Below, piece after piece: positions 11,995-24,520 of a stretch of 64,000 nucleotides of DNA. How positions within the stretch are numbered: the stretch's first letter is position 1; every line of letters begins with the position of its first letter. The notes below the pieces were generated by a model. The model searched no databases, was not told the DNA's origin, and saw only the letters and a program-made list of their open reading frames with translations. The stretch spans positions 17,073,042 through 17,137,041 of the forward strand of contig CM026424.1 of NCBI GenBank assembly GCA_014871385.1, read 5' to 3'. The position numbers and the translations under genes were made by a program. Source of the DNA: Ceratodon purpureus. Taxonomy: Eukaryota > Streptophyta > Bryopsida > Pseudoditrichales > Ditrichaceae.

Positions 11995-13260
11995 TTTGTG
12001 GGAATGTATTCTAAGTTTAGGAGTTGAGTCTAAGTTTTCCATTATATGTCTTGTTCTTGTGTAGGTGTGTTAAAGTTGTCGTTTTGTGTATCAATTAATG
12101 CAATATCTCAGTTGAAATCTTTGCATATTAAGATGTATGTGTAGTTTGGGTGTGGACCATATTAGTTAGTGATAGTAGTTTTAGCAATAGAAATAATTCA
12201 GATATTTACTTGGTGTGTAGGCATATATATGTAAGTGATTAGCGATGGTTGTAATGGTTGGTTATTTATTTGTATTATTTGGAGATAGGGCGAGATATTT
12301 GTTGGCGTGGAATATTTTGATGATGGAGATGATGGTGATTCGTAGTTATGGATAAAATTATATAATTCCGTATGTATTGAGTTTTCTAGATTTTATTAAT
12401 TATTGATGTGTTTTGGTGAATTCGATATATTAATGATGACTAAGAATGTATCTTTTGGAAAGATTTATAAGATTAGATTGTCTATTGATTAAGATATTGG
12501 TTGATAAAAAAATTAAAGTAGTTTGCGTTGGGTTGGGCTAGTATGTTGTTGCATGTATTTATTAAAAGGTGTAGAGTTATAATTAAGGCTTATAATATAT
12601 ATGATGTGGGGAAGTGGTTTGAGTTTGTAAGTATTGATGTAGGTGGAGGTATGTTAAAGTTACTTATTGGTGTAGAAAATAAGTAAGGTAACAAAGGTTG
12701 TTAGATGTTGATATTCAAGTTGGAATATTATGGTATTGAGAATGAAGTAAGTTCTAGCTCTTGATCTATGTGTGGTAAGGTATGTTTATAATACATTGGT
12801 CATTCAATTTGGACCATGCTTAGGTTTAATATCTTTGCTTTAAAGTAAAACTAATTTATTCATAAAGTGGTATCCTAAACATATTATTAACTCGGATTTT
12901 TCCTTGTTCGTTTTGTAATACTTAATTATTATATATTTCTTTTTAGATAATAGGTTAGGTAAAGTTGGAATTGTTTTTGTTAAATATTTAGAAAGGTAGT
13001 TTGAGAATTTTTTATTTTTTTTGTGGTTTTTGTAATCGTGATGAATATATGGTTGTAGAATTGGAAGTATTAGAATTTGATATGTTTAGTTTTGTAGCGA
13101 GGCTGGTAGGCCAAGGCCGCATAGTGGTTTTTTATAGAATTTAGTGTTGGATTTTGTAGCATATTTTATGTGAACTTTTACAAAGTGTATATATAGTTTA
13201 ATATTGCTATTGTATATTTATCATATAGATATACTATATGAAATAGTATTGTAGTAAATA
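11995..13260. other. Cytosine-depleted, G/T/A-rich tract on the plus strand
   Basis: Hand counts show extreme strand asymmetry: 12601-12660 has no C and 23 G; 12301-12360 has 2 C and 19 G; 12541-12600 has 2 C and 12 G. Flanking DNA on both sides has ordinary C content. No reading frame is open for long. In 12241-12540 seven of the thirteen C residues I counted are followed by G, more than expected from base frequencies. The cause is unknown; possibilities are one-strand cytosine deamination of an older element or a long-lived transcription-linked skew. Confidence 0.7.
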
Positions 13261-13499
13261 CTTTTTATTTTGGCAATTTGTAGTCAATCTACAATTGAAA
13301 CAACACATATTGGCCAAGAATTTTGTGCCATCAAGCAGCTTGGGTACATAAATTGTGAAAAGTTTCTCCTATGTCCTATCCATTGGATTGGGATTATCCT
13401 TGCAATAAACCATCGGGTCTTCTACTGATTTTTCAAATGAACCACTGGCCTCCAAGTAGTTCATGATGCTTTCAAGGACAATTGGTTTGAAAATAGAGA

Positions 13500-14500
13500 A
13501 AGTGAATTGGGAACCCTCTTAAACACTCAAGCAAAGTCATATCTTTGTCTGTTGAAGACTTACTATATCTACAGACCATATGATAGGCTATTAATTTGTT
13601 GGATATTGATAAGTGTCAAGGTTAAAGTTAATTGGATGTCAAATATATTTTTTTTCAATTTCTCATTGATATTATCCACGGACCACATACAAATACAAAT
13701 GGGCTTCTTTTACTATATCTTGCTTCAAATGCTCCATCTTCTTGTCTAGCTCATGCTTGAGTTTGTTGTTGATTTTTTATATTCCTTCATTCATTATTTG
13801 AAAATGTCCTTATTTGTGACACTTGGTTCTCCTTGACTTTGATTTTGCAATTCTTCATTGGTGTTCATCAAAGCAATGTTTGTATTAGTAAGCCCAATTT
13901 TTTTGATTATTTCTTTGATGGTTTTTCACTACCTTCAAGGCTTCTCCCTTATAGTGTAAATTCCACATGGTAGCTTCCAATTTTTTCTTCTTTGTTAAAA
14001 ACTTCCTATTCGCATACAAGTTTAGACATTCTACATTTGCACTACCATTGTGCATTACCTCATCTTGATTCTTGCTTATGAAATCAAATTGAAACAACAT
14101 TCTTATTGTCTATAATTTTGCAAATAGCATTTAAAGTCTTTATATGCATCCATATGAGGAGTTGATAGAGAGTAAAGGTTAGAGCATTTTTCCTTGCCTT
14201 TGATTTGATGGTAATTTAAAATCCCTTCTTTACTTGTACCCTAGAATTTTTTGGAAGAGTAGACGATTAGAGTTGTTGGATTTTCTTGACTTAGAAAGGA
14301 GTTAAAGCCATAATGTTAGAATGGTCGTGAAAGGTGATCTTTTGCACCCCCACAACTTCAAAATTACAGGCAATTTCAGCAGTCTTCTTTCTTTCACCTC
14401 TCTTAACACTTGAACATAAACTTGAGATTGGCATAATAAGATTAATATCAAAGAGAATTTGCATAAATTTAAATTTCTTTTTAAACAAGTTTTTCAACAC
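13500..14500 (-). pseudogene. Decayed coiled-coil/transposon-like coding remnants
   Basis: Minus-strand pieces read like protein: 14100-13885 (KKKKLEATMWNLHYKGEAL, Lys/Asn-rich, possible coiled coil), a following piece ELQNQSQGE after a stop, and 14500-14291 (AEIACNFEVVGVQKITFHD). Frames and stops break them up. No family is recognised. The arrangement suggests a degraded mobile-element gene rather than a host gene. Confidence 0.3.
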
Positions 14501-14531
14501 AATGATAGGAAAATGTACATTAAGAAGCTGA

Positions 14532-16230
14532 AACCAAATTATAACTCAAAAATCAAGTGACAAATAAATAGTTTGGTCCAAATATATGCAAAAAGGGACA
14601 TGAGTTTAATTGTAATGCTAGTTGTAATATTAGCCGCCATTGCTCCGCTTGTATCAATCTCTAGAAGTTTAGTAAAATAATCAAATTGTATGTAAAGTAA
14701 TCAAATTGTTTTAAATTTATGTTTTAAAAAAGATTGTTTCAAATTCTTGAAGATTTGGAATGATATCAAATTTGGAATTTGAATAGATGTATTATTCAGA
14801 AGTCGCACAGGTCTTGTAAATTTGATATCATGTAAAGTGTGCATGTATATCAAGAACTTAGACCTATGTTAAGATTGGACGTGGTGATTATTTTTATTAT
14901 TATTTGGTATTCAAATATTAAAATTTTATGCTTTAAACTAGTAGTAGTATAGTGGCTGCTACCTTATTTAGAAACCTAAATATTTTTGAAAATACATGAC
15001 AAATTTAAATTATTAGTAAGACTTTTTTAATTTTGTATCTTTTGCATTGTAGACTTATAAGAAGAATAATATATTTTCGTCTCTTCATAAAAAAAACAAA
15101 TCCATATTTATGTCATCGCATATAATGTATATAATTCAAGTAATTAAAAAATTATTTAAATTTTTTAGTTTTGAAGGTGTAAATAAGACATGTATTTTTT
15201 TGTAAAACAATATATATGTACATATGCATGATTAAGTTTAGTTGCTATGATTCTTTCAAAAATCAAATTCTTGTAGATAAAATGATATGTTGATTGATGG
15301 AAGATTTTAATTTCAATTTTTGAGAAAATGTACATGTTAGGAATGTATGTGACTAGATTCTTTCATGCATGAGCACACCATTTCCTTTTTGTAAAATACA
15401 TCTTAAAAGTGTATGTGTATTTTTTAAGATAAAATTTATTTATAAAAATATTGTAATTAAATTTCATAGAATTTATAATAACAAATTTATTTTCTTGAAT
15501 GATAATCAATTTATATATTTTTATAATGTTGATATGAAATTTTATAAGTTTAGTACTTATGGAGATTTATTTTGTGTACCTATTATATTAGCACTAATAA
15601 TGATTTTGAAGGACAATATATAATTTTTGAAAGTAGTTGTGTATAAAAATATTTTATTACCAAATCTATCTTAATAATTTAGTAATTAATTTAAAATATA
15701 AAGATGAAAATTATTTTGCATAGTATTTATAAAAAATACCATTATTTTCAGATTAATATTTTTATTTTGTTTTTTATATATGGAGCTATTGGCTTATATC
15801 GCATTTTATTATCATTCAAAGAAATTTGTATAGATGTATTGTATGATATAATTCTCAGATTTTTTAAAATAATTGTCATCTTTCAATAAATTAACTTATC
15901 AATGCTTCAATGAAAAGATGTATATTTAGTAAGGCTAAGATGGTGTAATAAATATCTATTGAAAAATTGATAGTATTAACAAAGGTATATAATAACAATT
16001 GCTACTATACAACATAATTGACCAAACCTTGATGGACTCATTTGAGCAGATGTGGAGTATGAAGTGGCTTGGTACTGTTGAGTGAGCCATTGCATGCAAG
16101 AAATGAGTTGTGCCAACCAACAGCCCACCGTGCGAGATAAGAGACTTTACATCCGTTTTCTAGCATTAAATGAAGTAGCTCTAGCTACTAAATTGTTTTT
16201 ATTTTATTTTATTTTATTTAAAGTTTTGAC
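14532..16230. other. Very AT-rich gene-free DNA
   Basis: Long A/T runs; the open frames at 15369-15623 and 15704-15889 are Phe/Ile/Tyr/Lys-rich as expected of random AT-rich sequence. Nothing further recognised. Confidence 0.5.
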
Positions 16231-16323
16231 TATGAAGATTTTATGTTTTGGGTAATGATTGGTGGTTTTCTATTCTTCTTTTGTGGAGGAGAATAGACAT
16301 GGCATATTGTATGCCTATAGTAT

Positions 16324-16860
16324 TTATGTTTTTAAAAGTAAAGTTTTGATGGTAAGCATGGGTATTTTGAAATTATCTTCAAGTAGGTTCATTGATGGAA
16401 TGTTTGGGCGCCTGGGTATTTTGAAATTATCTTCAAGTAGGTTCATTGATGGAATGTTTGGGCGCCTGCTGTGATGACAATAAGGGGTCGATTTTCCACC
16501 CTCTAGCAATAATATTGGCGATTAATGGATTGTACTTGTTGATTTTTGCTTCAAATGTTTTAGGGGAGAATTGGTCCTTGTAGTATGTGAATTCAATAAA
16601 TTGTATAGTAAAGGCGGGGTGTGTTTCTGTTGGAGGGTTGCTTTGATATGGTAGGCATTTGACGCATAAATCTAGAGTTACAACGGCATCTTTGCTCTCC
16701 ACATAAGCAGGGAAGTAGCCAACATTCATGAAAATAAAACTACAAGATATTTCGGATGAGACTAGTAATTTTCAAATTTCCCAACCATTCTTCAGGGCCA
16801 ATTTCTTACGAGGGTCTTTTCGATGCTTCTTCACCATTACCATGGAACAATTTCTTCTCT
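16324..16860 (-). pseudogene. Unrecognised transposon-like ORF with one stop and one frameshift
   Basis: Reading on the minus strand from an ATG near 16847, the frame gives KKHRKDPRKKLALKNGWEI, a single in-frame TGA, then 98 codons from 16729 including YFPAYVESKDAVVTLD and QFIEFTYYKDQFSPKTFEA. Near 16460-16480 the sense continues in another frame (IPSMNLLEDNFKIP). The amino-acid composition and length of open frame are more protein-like than elsewhere in this AT-rich part. The family is unknown to me. Two lesions in about 170 codons suggest a young pseudogene or a mobile-element gene. Confidence 0.4.
16360..16467. repeat. Direct tandem duplication, 54-bp unit
   Basis: GGGTATTTTGAAATTATCTT and the next 34 bases are repeated exactly at 16414. 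The unit is 18 codons, so the duplication keeps the minus-strand frame open (IPSMNLLEDNF occurs twice). Confidence 0.95.
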
Positions 16861-17053
16861 ATATCATAAAAGCCTACTACTTCATTCAATATTCTAGTAA
16901 AAGAAAATTCAAACTTTTACACACTCTTCTTCACCTTCCAAGCTGCAAAAATTCACATACAAATCTCTTCATTTCAAGATTCTGATTTAACAAAAGTACC
17001 ATAATCATCAACTTCAAACTTTTCAAGCCCTTTCCAACTCCACAACACCCTTA

Positions 17054-17315
17054 ACCCCTAACTATCCTTAAAACCCGAAATGGGTTTTAGTGGTTCCCGC
17101 AGGAGAAAAATTCAGCCAACTTTGACCATTTCGATCTCACAAATGCAAAAGAATCAACGCTTCAAATTTGATACATAAGTAGAAATTCAAGTTAACTTTG
17201 AGATCCTACGGTTGATTTTTTTAAATAATGCTTAGATTGAGCTTTTTTGGGCCTGAAGTAGAAGAAGGTCACATTTTGTGATTAAGGCACTTTTGCATCA
17301 AGGAAATTTAGGGGT
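17054..17315. mobile_element. Tigger-family MITE, 262 bp
   Basis: Starts ACCCCTAACTATCC and ends ATTTAGGGGT, with TA on both sides (TTAACCCC and GGGGTTAA). The termini match the other ACCCCTAA elements in the window; the interior is short and non-coding. Confidence 0.8.
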
Positions 17316-17329
17316 TAAACATTTCCATG

Positions 17330-19440
17330 ATAATGTCCTACCTTGTCATTCCCTCCATTTCTCTCCCATCACTAACCACAACATTTCATGTTAAAATTTC
17401 CGAACGCTTTCCTAGTCACAGTACATGATCATTGTACAATGATTTTCAATAATATCACTCCCAAATCCAACCAAATTCCCCTTTCCATCACATAAAATAA
17501 AACAAGCATCCCACGATGGCACTTCTCTCAAAATTACTCTCCACTCACACCAGATTTTTCCTGAACAAACCGCACTGCGACAGTCGACTGCACCGTAGTT
17601 CAACACGTCCCGAGCTACGGCAAAAGCATGTATTGCATCGGAGGAGATACTCCGGAGTATACTCGACACAGGCATCCACACTGCACAGTGCTGGACAAGA
17701 CGCCAGACAAATCCTTTCCCATAATTCCATTGCACCGTACCCCGTGAAAATACTGTATCTATAAAAGGATACGACGTGTTCAATGCGGGCCTTGGCGCTT
17801 CCTGCATACGTACATACAAGATCGCAGTATCTATGCACCTGTACAATACACTGGCCCAGTTTATATGTGCATGTGTGCAGAATTGAATACAGGCGGGGAG
17901 TTTCATACTGACGTGTATGCGTACGTGCACTCCGTGTCCAGACTCTCGACGTACGGCGCTGTGTCTCTACAGGGTGCATGATTCTGGAATTCATCTCCTT
18001 GGTTGGCTTAGTTTTTTGATTTTATGTTGCTTTTCTTTCTTGGCTTATGTGCTTTTTCTGGTTTTACCTTCGGGGTGTTTGGTTATGGTGAACCGACACC
18101 CACTTCGGTGAGTTGTGATAACCGACACCCACTTGTAGGTGATTTTCACTTTAGATGGAATGAAATCGAATACGTATATGCATGGGTGGTGTATAATACG
18201 TTTCTGGTTGTCAATATCTGTTTTGGTCATACGGCGAGTGAGTAAGTAAGCTGGGGTGGTAACTTGAAGTGTGACAGAGGTTAGGATTTTATTTATTTTT
18301 ATATGTATTTTCAGAAATTCACAGGTCGGGAGTTGAGAAATAAAAATGAGTGGCTGTTGTTTGCATTGAAGAAATTTGGTCGTGTGAGTCTCATGAGATC
18401 AATTACTTTATTTGATAGAGATCAACTTCGTTTACTAACTGTACTGAAGTTCACAGCAAGGTCGTGAAATTATTTAAGGATGTAAAGCAAAATAATAATT
18501 ATAAAAATAATCATGAAAAAAGAATAGTATTTTATGGACATGAACCAACGTCAAGGCAGAGCTTTTTTGATCCCAATTGGAAGAGGTTTCTATTCTGCAG
18601 TAGGTGCAGTTCAGTGGGATGAACATGCATAAGTTATGAATGAACTTGCACACATTAGAGAATCGATATTTGTCTATGAAGTATTGATCGAACGGAAAGT
18701 AGAACCCAGGTGTCTCAATACTACTGCAGCTTCCTAGCTGCTTGGGCAGTTATTTATTAATTATTTGTCTAATAGTTATCATTCTTGAAGGAAATAAAAA
18801 GAGTACATTAAAATTAGATTATCTCGTGGACTACAATATTCCGATGTATCTAGCACGGGTTTCATGTCAATATCTAAAATCAACAATATTGAAATAGTGG
18901 GACGTCTTGGAGAATTGGAATGGATCAACTAATATTCCCAAGTACTGCAATTCCTTTTTGAAAAAGATTAGGGAGCCAAAGTTGTTCTTCTGTAAAGATG
19001 GCATCTTGTCTCACTGTTTACAAGTAGCGCAATGAAGTTGCTACGAAAGGACGAGATCCACGCACCAACTTGGGAAAGTGTTTGAAATTCAAGTACTCTA
19101 AAAATTCCATATCGAGGCACAGCTTAGCAGTGGTTGTGCAATTAATAAATGGTTTTGGATGTTTAAGTACATCAACAATTAACCTTTGTACTCAAAAGGC
19201 CACATTGGTTTTCTGAGGTTGTCATTCATAAGCAATGATTTTTCTATTGTTATTTTTGTCCTTTTTCCTACTTTTCCAACTTGTGAGGTCCATTTTCAAT
19301 ATTCACGTGATAGCATGGTGACATATAGATAATACTTTGTGAAAATTTTGACTCTGGACCTTAATATCTATTTAGTATTTGAATTACTGTGAAAATTAGC
19401 AACTGATTTTGAGTGCACCAGTTCCGTATTGGCTACAAAT
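17330..19440. other. Intergenic DNA, no supported gene
   Basis: A locally GC-richer patch (17500-18000) has several overlapping open frames on both strands, the longest 172 codons on the minus strand, but none reads like a conserved protein. It contains a perfect 14-bp palindrome, ATACTCCGGAGTAT (17647-17660). A CCGACACCCACT motif is doubled near 18092 and 18122. The rest is AT-rich and unassigned. Confidence 0.45.
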
Positions 19441-19441
19441 A

Positions 19442-19862
19442 AGGTAGAAGGCTCGAGAACAGTTCCGGCATTAACAACCGCCCCTTAGATGGGTGTGAAA
19501 TAGACATAAGTTGGTTCTGAAACTGACTACTACAGACTTACAGTTAGTGAATGAACCAAGGAAAAAAGGAAATGAGCCAATCATTCTCTTCGTTTTCCCC
19601 ATTTTTAATTAGAATTGCAAGTAAACAGTTTATGAAAGACCTAGGGACACAAATAGGGACCTACAACCCAACTCGTTTGAAAATTCATAAGTAATTCACA
19701 ATTCTTTAGAAAAATATAAAACTATTTGGATTAGATTCTTCATCAATTCCTCTTTGTTCAAAAAATGAGCTAAAAATATTCCCACCTAAGGAAATACATG
19801 AAAAAGGCCAACCAGCCCTTAGAATCTAGATGGTCATTGGTCGCTTATTGAGCCTTCTACCT
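19442..19862. mobile_element. MITE with AGGTAG ends, 421 bp
   Basis: Left end AGGTAGAAGGCTC and right end GAGCCTTCTACCT are perfect inverted repeats (13 bp), each next to TA. Size and the AGGTAG terminus match the elements at 37908 and 55053. Non-coding. Confidence 0.75.
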
Positions 19863-20003
19863 TAGCACAAACAGACCACTGAGTACCTCATACCATGGAA
19901 GCACTCTGGCCTCTTTGTAAGGCTAGCCTTGTGAATCACTCAGTTGATTTTGGTGATTAGCAGAGCTCCTCTCAACATGAACCTTGACTGATTCACTGCC
20001 AAG

Positions 20004-20114
20004 TAAATGGTACAAAAATGATGGTGAATTTGTGGTGAGCACTTGCTAAATTGAACAATCATCTCAATTTAGCAAGCGTACACCACAAATTTACCATCAT
20101 TTTTGTACCATTTA
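20004..20114. repeat. Large near-perfect hairpin (fold-back), 51-bp arms
   Basis: The left arm starts TAAATGGTACAAAAATGATG and ends GCTAAATTGA; after a 9-base loop (20055-20063) the right arm is its reverse complement with about three or four mismatches. Transcription of either strand would give a long hairpin RNA. It may be a MITE that has lost its middle or a small-RNA precursor. Confidence 0.9.
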
Positions 20115-20319
20115 TTACCTTGTGAATGCGTCAACGCGCTTTGTGCTCTACCGTATTTGAGGGGACTCATTGAGTCCCTCGTCACAAATCATAAACTTCC
20201 ATTTCAGTTGCAGTGGGCTCAGGCTAATGCTGACGGTACCATTACAAGTAACATGACAACATCACCTCATGGTGGGAAACATGTGAAGTTCTGAAGGATA
20301 AGACTGAAGGAACCGATGT

Positions 20320-20478
20320 AACACTAGTCGAAACCATCATACTATGCCCGGAATGACCAAGACAAGTGACCAGGTTCATGACCATTTTGACCAAATTATG
20401 AAAAATCTAGTCAAAATGGTCAACTTGATACTGATCACATGTTCTGGTCATTCTAGGCATAGTTTCTACTAGTATTTA
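20320..20478. repeat. Imperfect fold-back element, about 160 bp
   Basis: ACACTAGTCGAAACCATC at the left pairs with a right end whose complement reads ATACTAGTAGAAACTATGCC; pairing continues through GGAATGACCA and CATTTTGACCA to a short loop near 20395-20410. Arms differ by small bulges. It lies 200 bp from the hairpin at 20004. Confidence 0.75.
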
Positions 20479-20479
20479 G

Positions 20480-22809
20480 TAGATAGTGTATAAACAAGCT
20501 ATTATGTTTTTTTCTAATAATGCTCTGAGCTCACTCTAAAGTCTATTTATCCAAGAATAAAATGTTTATTACAACTCAAAATGAATGTTAAATTATCCAA
20601 GAATGAGATATTGATAGTATGATGTTTTTCATGTGGAAGTCTAACCATCATAAAAATAAAAATCAAACAGTTGTTTTTTGCATTAAAGTTTTTAGTACTT
20701 TTTAATAAGTTAGTGTAGGTGGCATTATTACCCAAGACTAGTCTACTGTATGGAGAAAATTACAGTAACTTTGGAAATTAGAATAGTTGAAGGAATGATA
20801 GTGGAGCCCCATCCCGGGGTCCTTTCTCCATCCCATCCAAGTAAACACACTCACAACTTACTCTGGGTCCGTTAAGCACCAAGGTCCAACGTGAAACACA
20901 ATATTTACTGGATTCGTTTCAATTCAAACACTGACGTTACGCTGTAGTTACCAATTCCTAGGATGCCCAGTAATTTTAAGTACATTTGATTTTTTTTTGA
21001 ATGGCCCTCACTAAAATCAGGGACATTTTAAACTAATGGTAATTAGTTGATGGCTTTGAAAAGTATGATGTAACTTCTGCATTACAATAAGCCTCCTAAA
21101 AAGACAAAGAAAAGTTCATAAAATGTCTTCGTGTGCACCCTCGTAGTGGTCAAATGAAAAGGGAAAACCTCAACTTCTTTTCCAAGCTGAATCATGAATG
21201 AAATTTCTGTTTCTTCTGAGCTCCTCCAGCAGTCCAGTGTCCATGCAACAACAGTAGCCTGTGAAGCCTAGCAATTAAAACTAACCGAATGCTCCACAAC
21301 TAAATTCTCCTACCAATTGACTATCAAGGTATTATTAGGACCTTGTAGTTACTACATTCAAATAAATCAAACAAAGCTAATTAAAAACGTTGAATATCGT
21401 AATTAAGCCGTGATGCAAATGGCTTGAGCGCACTGCTGTATGTAATTACTGTAGCATCTTTCCCGATCCAGAAATCATGAGTCCTTTGGAAGTACTGCGC
21501 AATCTAAAAGAGGCCCTGGAATGATGGCAGTCGCGAAAGAAAGGCGTCGTCTCCACTTCTCTCGCTCGAGGTCTAAGGCTGCGAGGAGGAAACCGGCGTT
21601 GTCTAGAACTTGGACACATAAATGAACCAGGGATCCTAATTCCCCCGTGTTATACTGCCCTTCACGCTTCCCAAGATCCTCTGCCAACTTTACTCCCGTG
21701 TTTGAGCGTACTGACTGCTTATCTCTCTGGCCACACGGTTGTAAACAATTGCACTCTAGGTGGGGGCAGTGTCTCATGTCCCAGATCATCTGATATGGTC
21801 ATCCTGTCGTAGCCAGGGTAGCTGCAGCTGCAGTGACCGGCTCGTCGACGATCCAGTTCCTTGCAGTGAGATATTATGCAGAGTAGGTCCGGTGTCGACT
21901 ATAACTTGTTGTCGTGCCCGTGGGAGTATGTTTGTGTTGGTGAGAGTGCTGCTAGACTGAATCGTCACTTTCGATGATTGCTCTAAACTTTGACAGCATC
22001 TTGGATCTACCTGCGCTTGGTTCTCTCGTTGTAGATTTCCACGAGCCACGACGTCGTTGGTCTCGTTGCTGCGAAAAACTTATCCAGGAAAGAAGCTAAT
22101 CTGCAGTTGAGTGGGTCGATTCTCAAGGAAGCTGGAGTTGAAAGATAAGACACTGGGCCTCTAGCAGTTGCAGACCGTTCTAGATTGACCTAGCATGCTC
22201 CAACCCTCTTCTCCGCTCCAGCTGCCGGAAGATAACGACTTGCATACGGCAGCAGTACAAGTCGACACAGGGTCAGACTAAATTGCTGATTGTAAGGAGT
22301 ATTCAGCCTTTTAGTACGACATCTCATCGTAGATCTTATACTGCAGGAACATCGATAATTATGCATGCACCTACTGATGCCAAGTGATTCAGTGCCCAGG
22401 AGCTGGTTTTGGACTGTAATTTGTATGTGCCACTGCAGCCTGCTGTAGGGGAGAGAGTTTAGCCAGCGAAGGAGCTGTGTGTGGACAGCAAGGGTGTCCA
22501 GAGAAGCCGATCCACACCTGCAGTCCGTCAATTCAAACTTCAGTTACCCGAGCCTTCAAACAAGTTATGTCGACGCTTAGTTTGCGACCAGATAATCGCG
22601 GCAGATTAGGGCCCACAGAAAAATGGTACTTCCACTCACCAGTCTCTCTCATATTGTCTCACTCCAGCACAGAATATATGTTGAAGCTGCTTCATCAGAA
22701 AACAGAAAGACATCTCTTTTCTCGCTTTGGGACGGAATCGAACAGCTGGGGATAAAATGTACCGAATCGGTCATCAGACAATTGCTCAGTCCACCGTAAC
22801 CCTTTAGAT
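20480..22809. other. Upstream region and probable leader of the bHLH gene
   Basis: No coding gene recognised. From about 21470 GC content rises and stays high to the bHLH start codon, which fits a long 5' leader with several short upstream ATG frames. The open frames here (for example 21475-21789 minus and 22477-22755 plus) show no conserved features. Confidence 0.4.
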
Positions 22810-24520
22810 ATGGGAGATTTCGACATGTACAGGCTGCCAGGGATGTTTCGTTATCACGGACAGTTTCACATGCTTGATCTGATACATCTGTGTTACGTAC
22901 TTGCAGGTCGAATTCTGGGACAGGAAATTGGAGAAATCAACATCAGCAAGACCTCAATGTGCTGGAACCAGCTTCAATGAATCCCAGCTTCTTCTACACT
23001 TCCCACTCACTCCAATCGCAGTCAATGTTTCCGCAGCTGATGCGGAGCGCTGAGCAGGATTCAGCTTTGATGCAGGCATTCGCACAAGCTAGAATGGAAT
23101 TTCTAAACGCACAGAACAACATCAACAGCGCCCTGGACTACACATTGCTGCAGTCCTGCAACAGCAACAGCATGGTGGAGTCGTCCACCAGCGACGACGA
23201 CTGCACGGCGCCCGAGATGCACATGAACTGTATCTCAGCGCTCGGTGGCGGTCCCTTGTCACCCGTTGTGGCCACCGTGCTAGACCGCTGCGGGAGCACG
23301 TCGGGAGCGTCCTTAATGGCCCAGGAGGACTTCCTCCGCATGCAGCACACTGGACAGACGAGTTCGGGAGGAGGGCCATTGTCGCCATGCGGGATAAGTA
23401 TGGACTCGCTTCATGGTTCCGACGGTTGGCGCTCGACTTTAACAGCGGGCCTTAAGCGCCGCTTCGAAGCAGGAGACGAGGAGCAACTGAGTGGCCGGAA
23501 GACGCAGAGTGGGCAGCAGTGTGATAGAGCACACCCTGTGCTCCCAGACCGTTTTGGTAGCTACACAGAATCGCCGTCGTCTGCAGTGGGGGTGAGTCCC
23601 ATGACGTCGTACAATACTCGTGATCCGGCGCTAGTCATGCCCATAGCGAGTACGCCACTTCCGCAAAAGAGTAATGCCGGTGGAGGATCTGTGTCGGGAG
23701 TGGACATGGACAATATCCACGCTATCTTGTTCCGTCACGCATCCCAGCCTGTGCCCAGCTTAGAGGAGATTGCGAGCACGCGGCCCAAGCGACGCAACGT
23801 GCGCATCTCGAAGGATCCTCAGAGCGTGGCTGCACGGCACCGACGCGAGCGCATCAGTGATCGCATGCGCGTGCTGCAGCGGCTGGTTCCTGGTGGAACA
23901 AAGATGGACACAGCGGCCATGCTTGATGAAGCCATTCACTACGTTAAGTTCCTCAAACTCCAACTCCAGGTATATCTCCTGAGCCTCTTTTTACGAATGC
24001 CAAAAGCAAAGAATACTGTTTCATTGGAATTAGCATCTAGTTCAGTTAATGTGATATAGGTGAGCATTTTGGAATGAGAACGTAGTGTTCGTAGTTTGTG
24101 ATTCAAGACAAGTTTAACTAGCTTGCCTTAGATAATCTATGGCCGGTGGAGACGTACTTAAATACGTCATTAAAAAAAACTGCAGCTTGCCCTGATTGAA
24201 TGCAGCATTTTGTCGATTTTTTTGTGAAGCTTCCGCATTTGGATTGAATGGTGTTGTTTGGTCAGACATTGGAGCAGATTGGGAACGACAGCAACAAAAG
24301 TGATGCACAAGCCGCCGGGAGCTTTGCACAGCCGCAAGGGGTAGGAGAAGCTCAACTAGGAAGCAAGTTTGCCCGACGGCCAGTCGACTTGAACGGTGGT
24401 GCAGGGTTTCAGGCGTGGCCACTAAACAACAACAACAACAACACTACTAACAACACCACTAACAACACCACTCGTCTCCAAGCACCTCCGCAAGGGAGAC
24501 ATTTGAATCAATGGGCTTGA
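22810..24520 (+). CDS. bHLH transcription factor, class VIII HECATE/IND-like
   Basis: DNA-binding nuclear transcription factor. Proposed exons are 22810-22826, 22907-23969 and 24266-24520, giving 444 aa; all junctions are GT-AG and in phase. The first exon is only 17 nt (MGDFDM); without it the ATG at 22890 would lie within the intron. Residues about 300-362 hold the signature: [37 protein letters not shown], then [20 protein letters not shown], matching as I recall the HEC/IND group, whose seed-plant members act in reproductive development and auxin response. The 300-residue N-terminus is Ser/Gly-rich and probably disordered; exon 3 encodes a low-complexity Asn/Thr tail and ends near [13 protein letters not shown]. 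The 5' leader appears long. Alternative start sites are possible, but the bHLH assignment is firm. Confidence 0.9.
24428..24473 (+). repeat. AAC/ACT triplet repeat inside the bHLH last exon
   Basis: A run of AAC and ACT codons encodes a stretch of Asn and Thr near the C-terminus. Such runs are prone to slippage and length polymorphism. Confidence 0.85.

Noticed and set aside
17412..17994. Overlapping minus-strand ORFs of 172 and 149 codons
   Set aside because: Both frames and the plus strand are open together in a GC-richer patch, and neither has a domain, signal or composition typical of a conserved protein.
21475..22531. Several ORFs of about 66-113 codons upstream of the bHLH gene
   Set aside because: Most lie in a probable leader, on both strands, with no homology I recognise; best seen as chance frames in GC-richer DNA.
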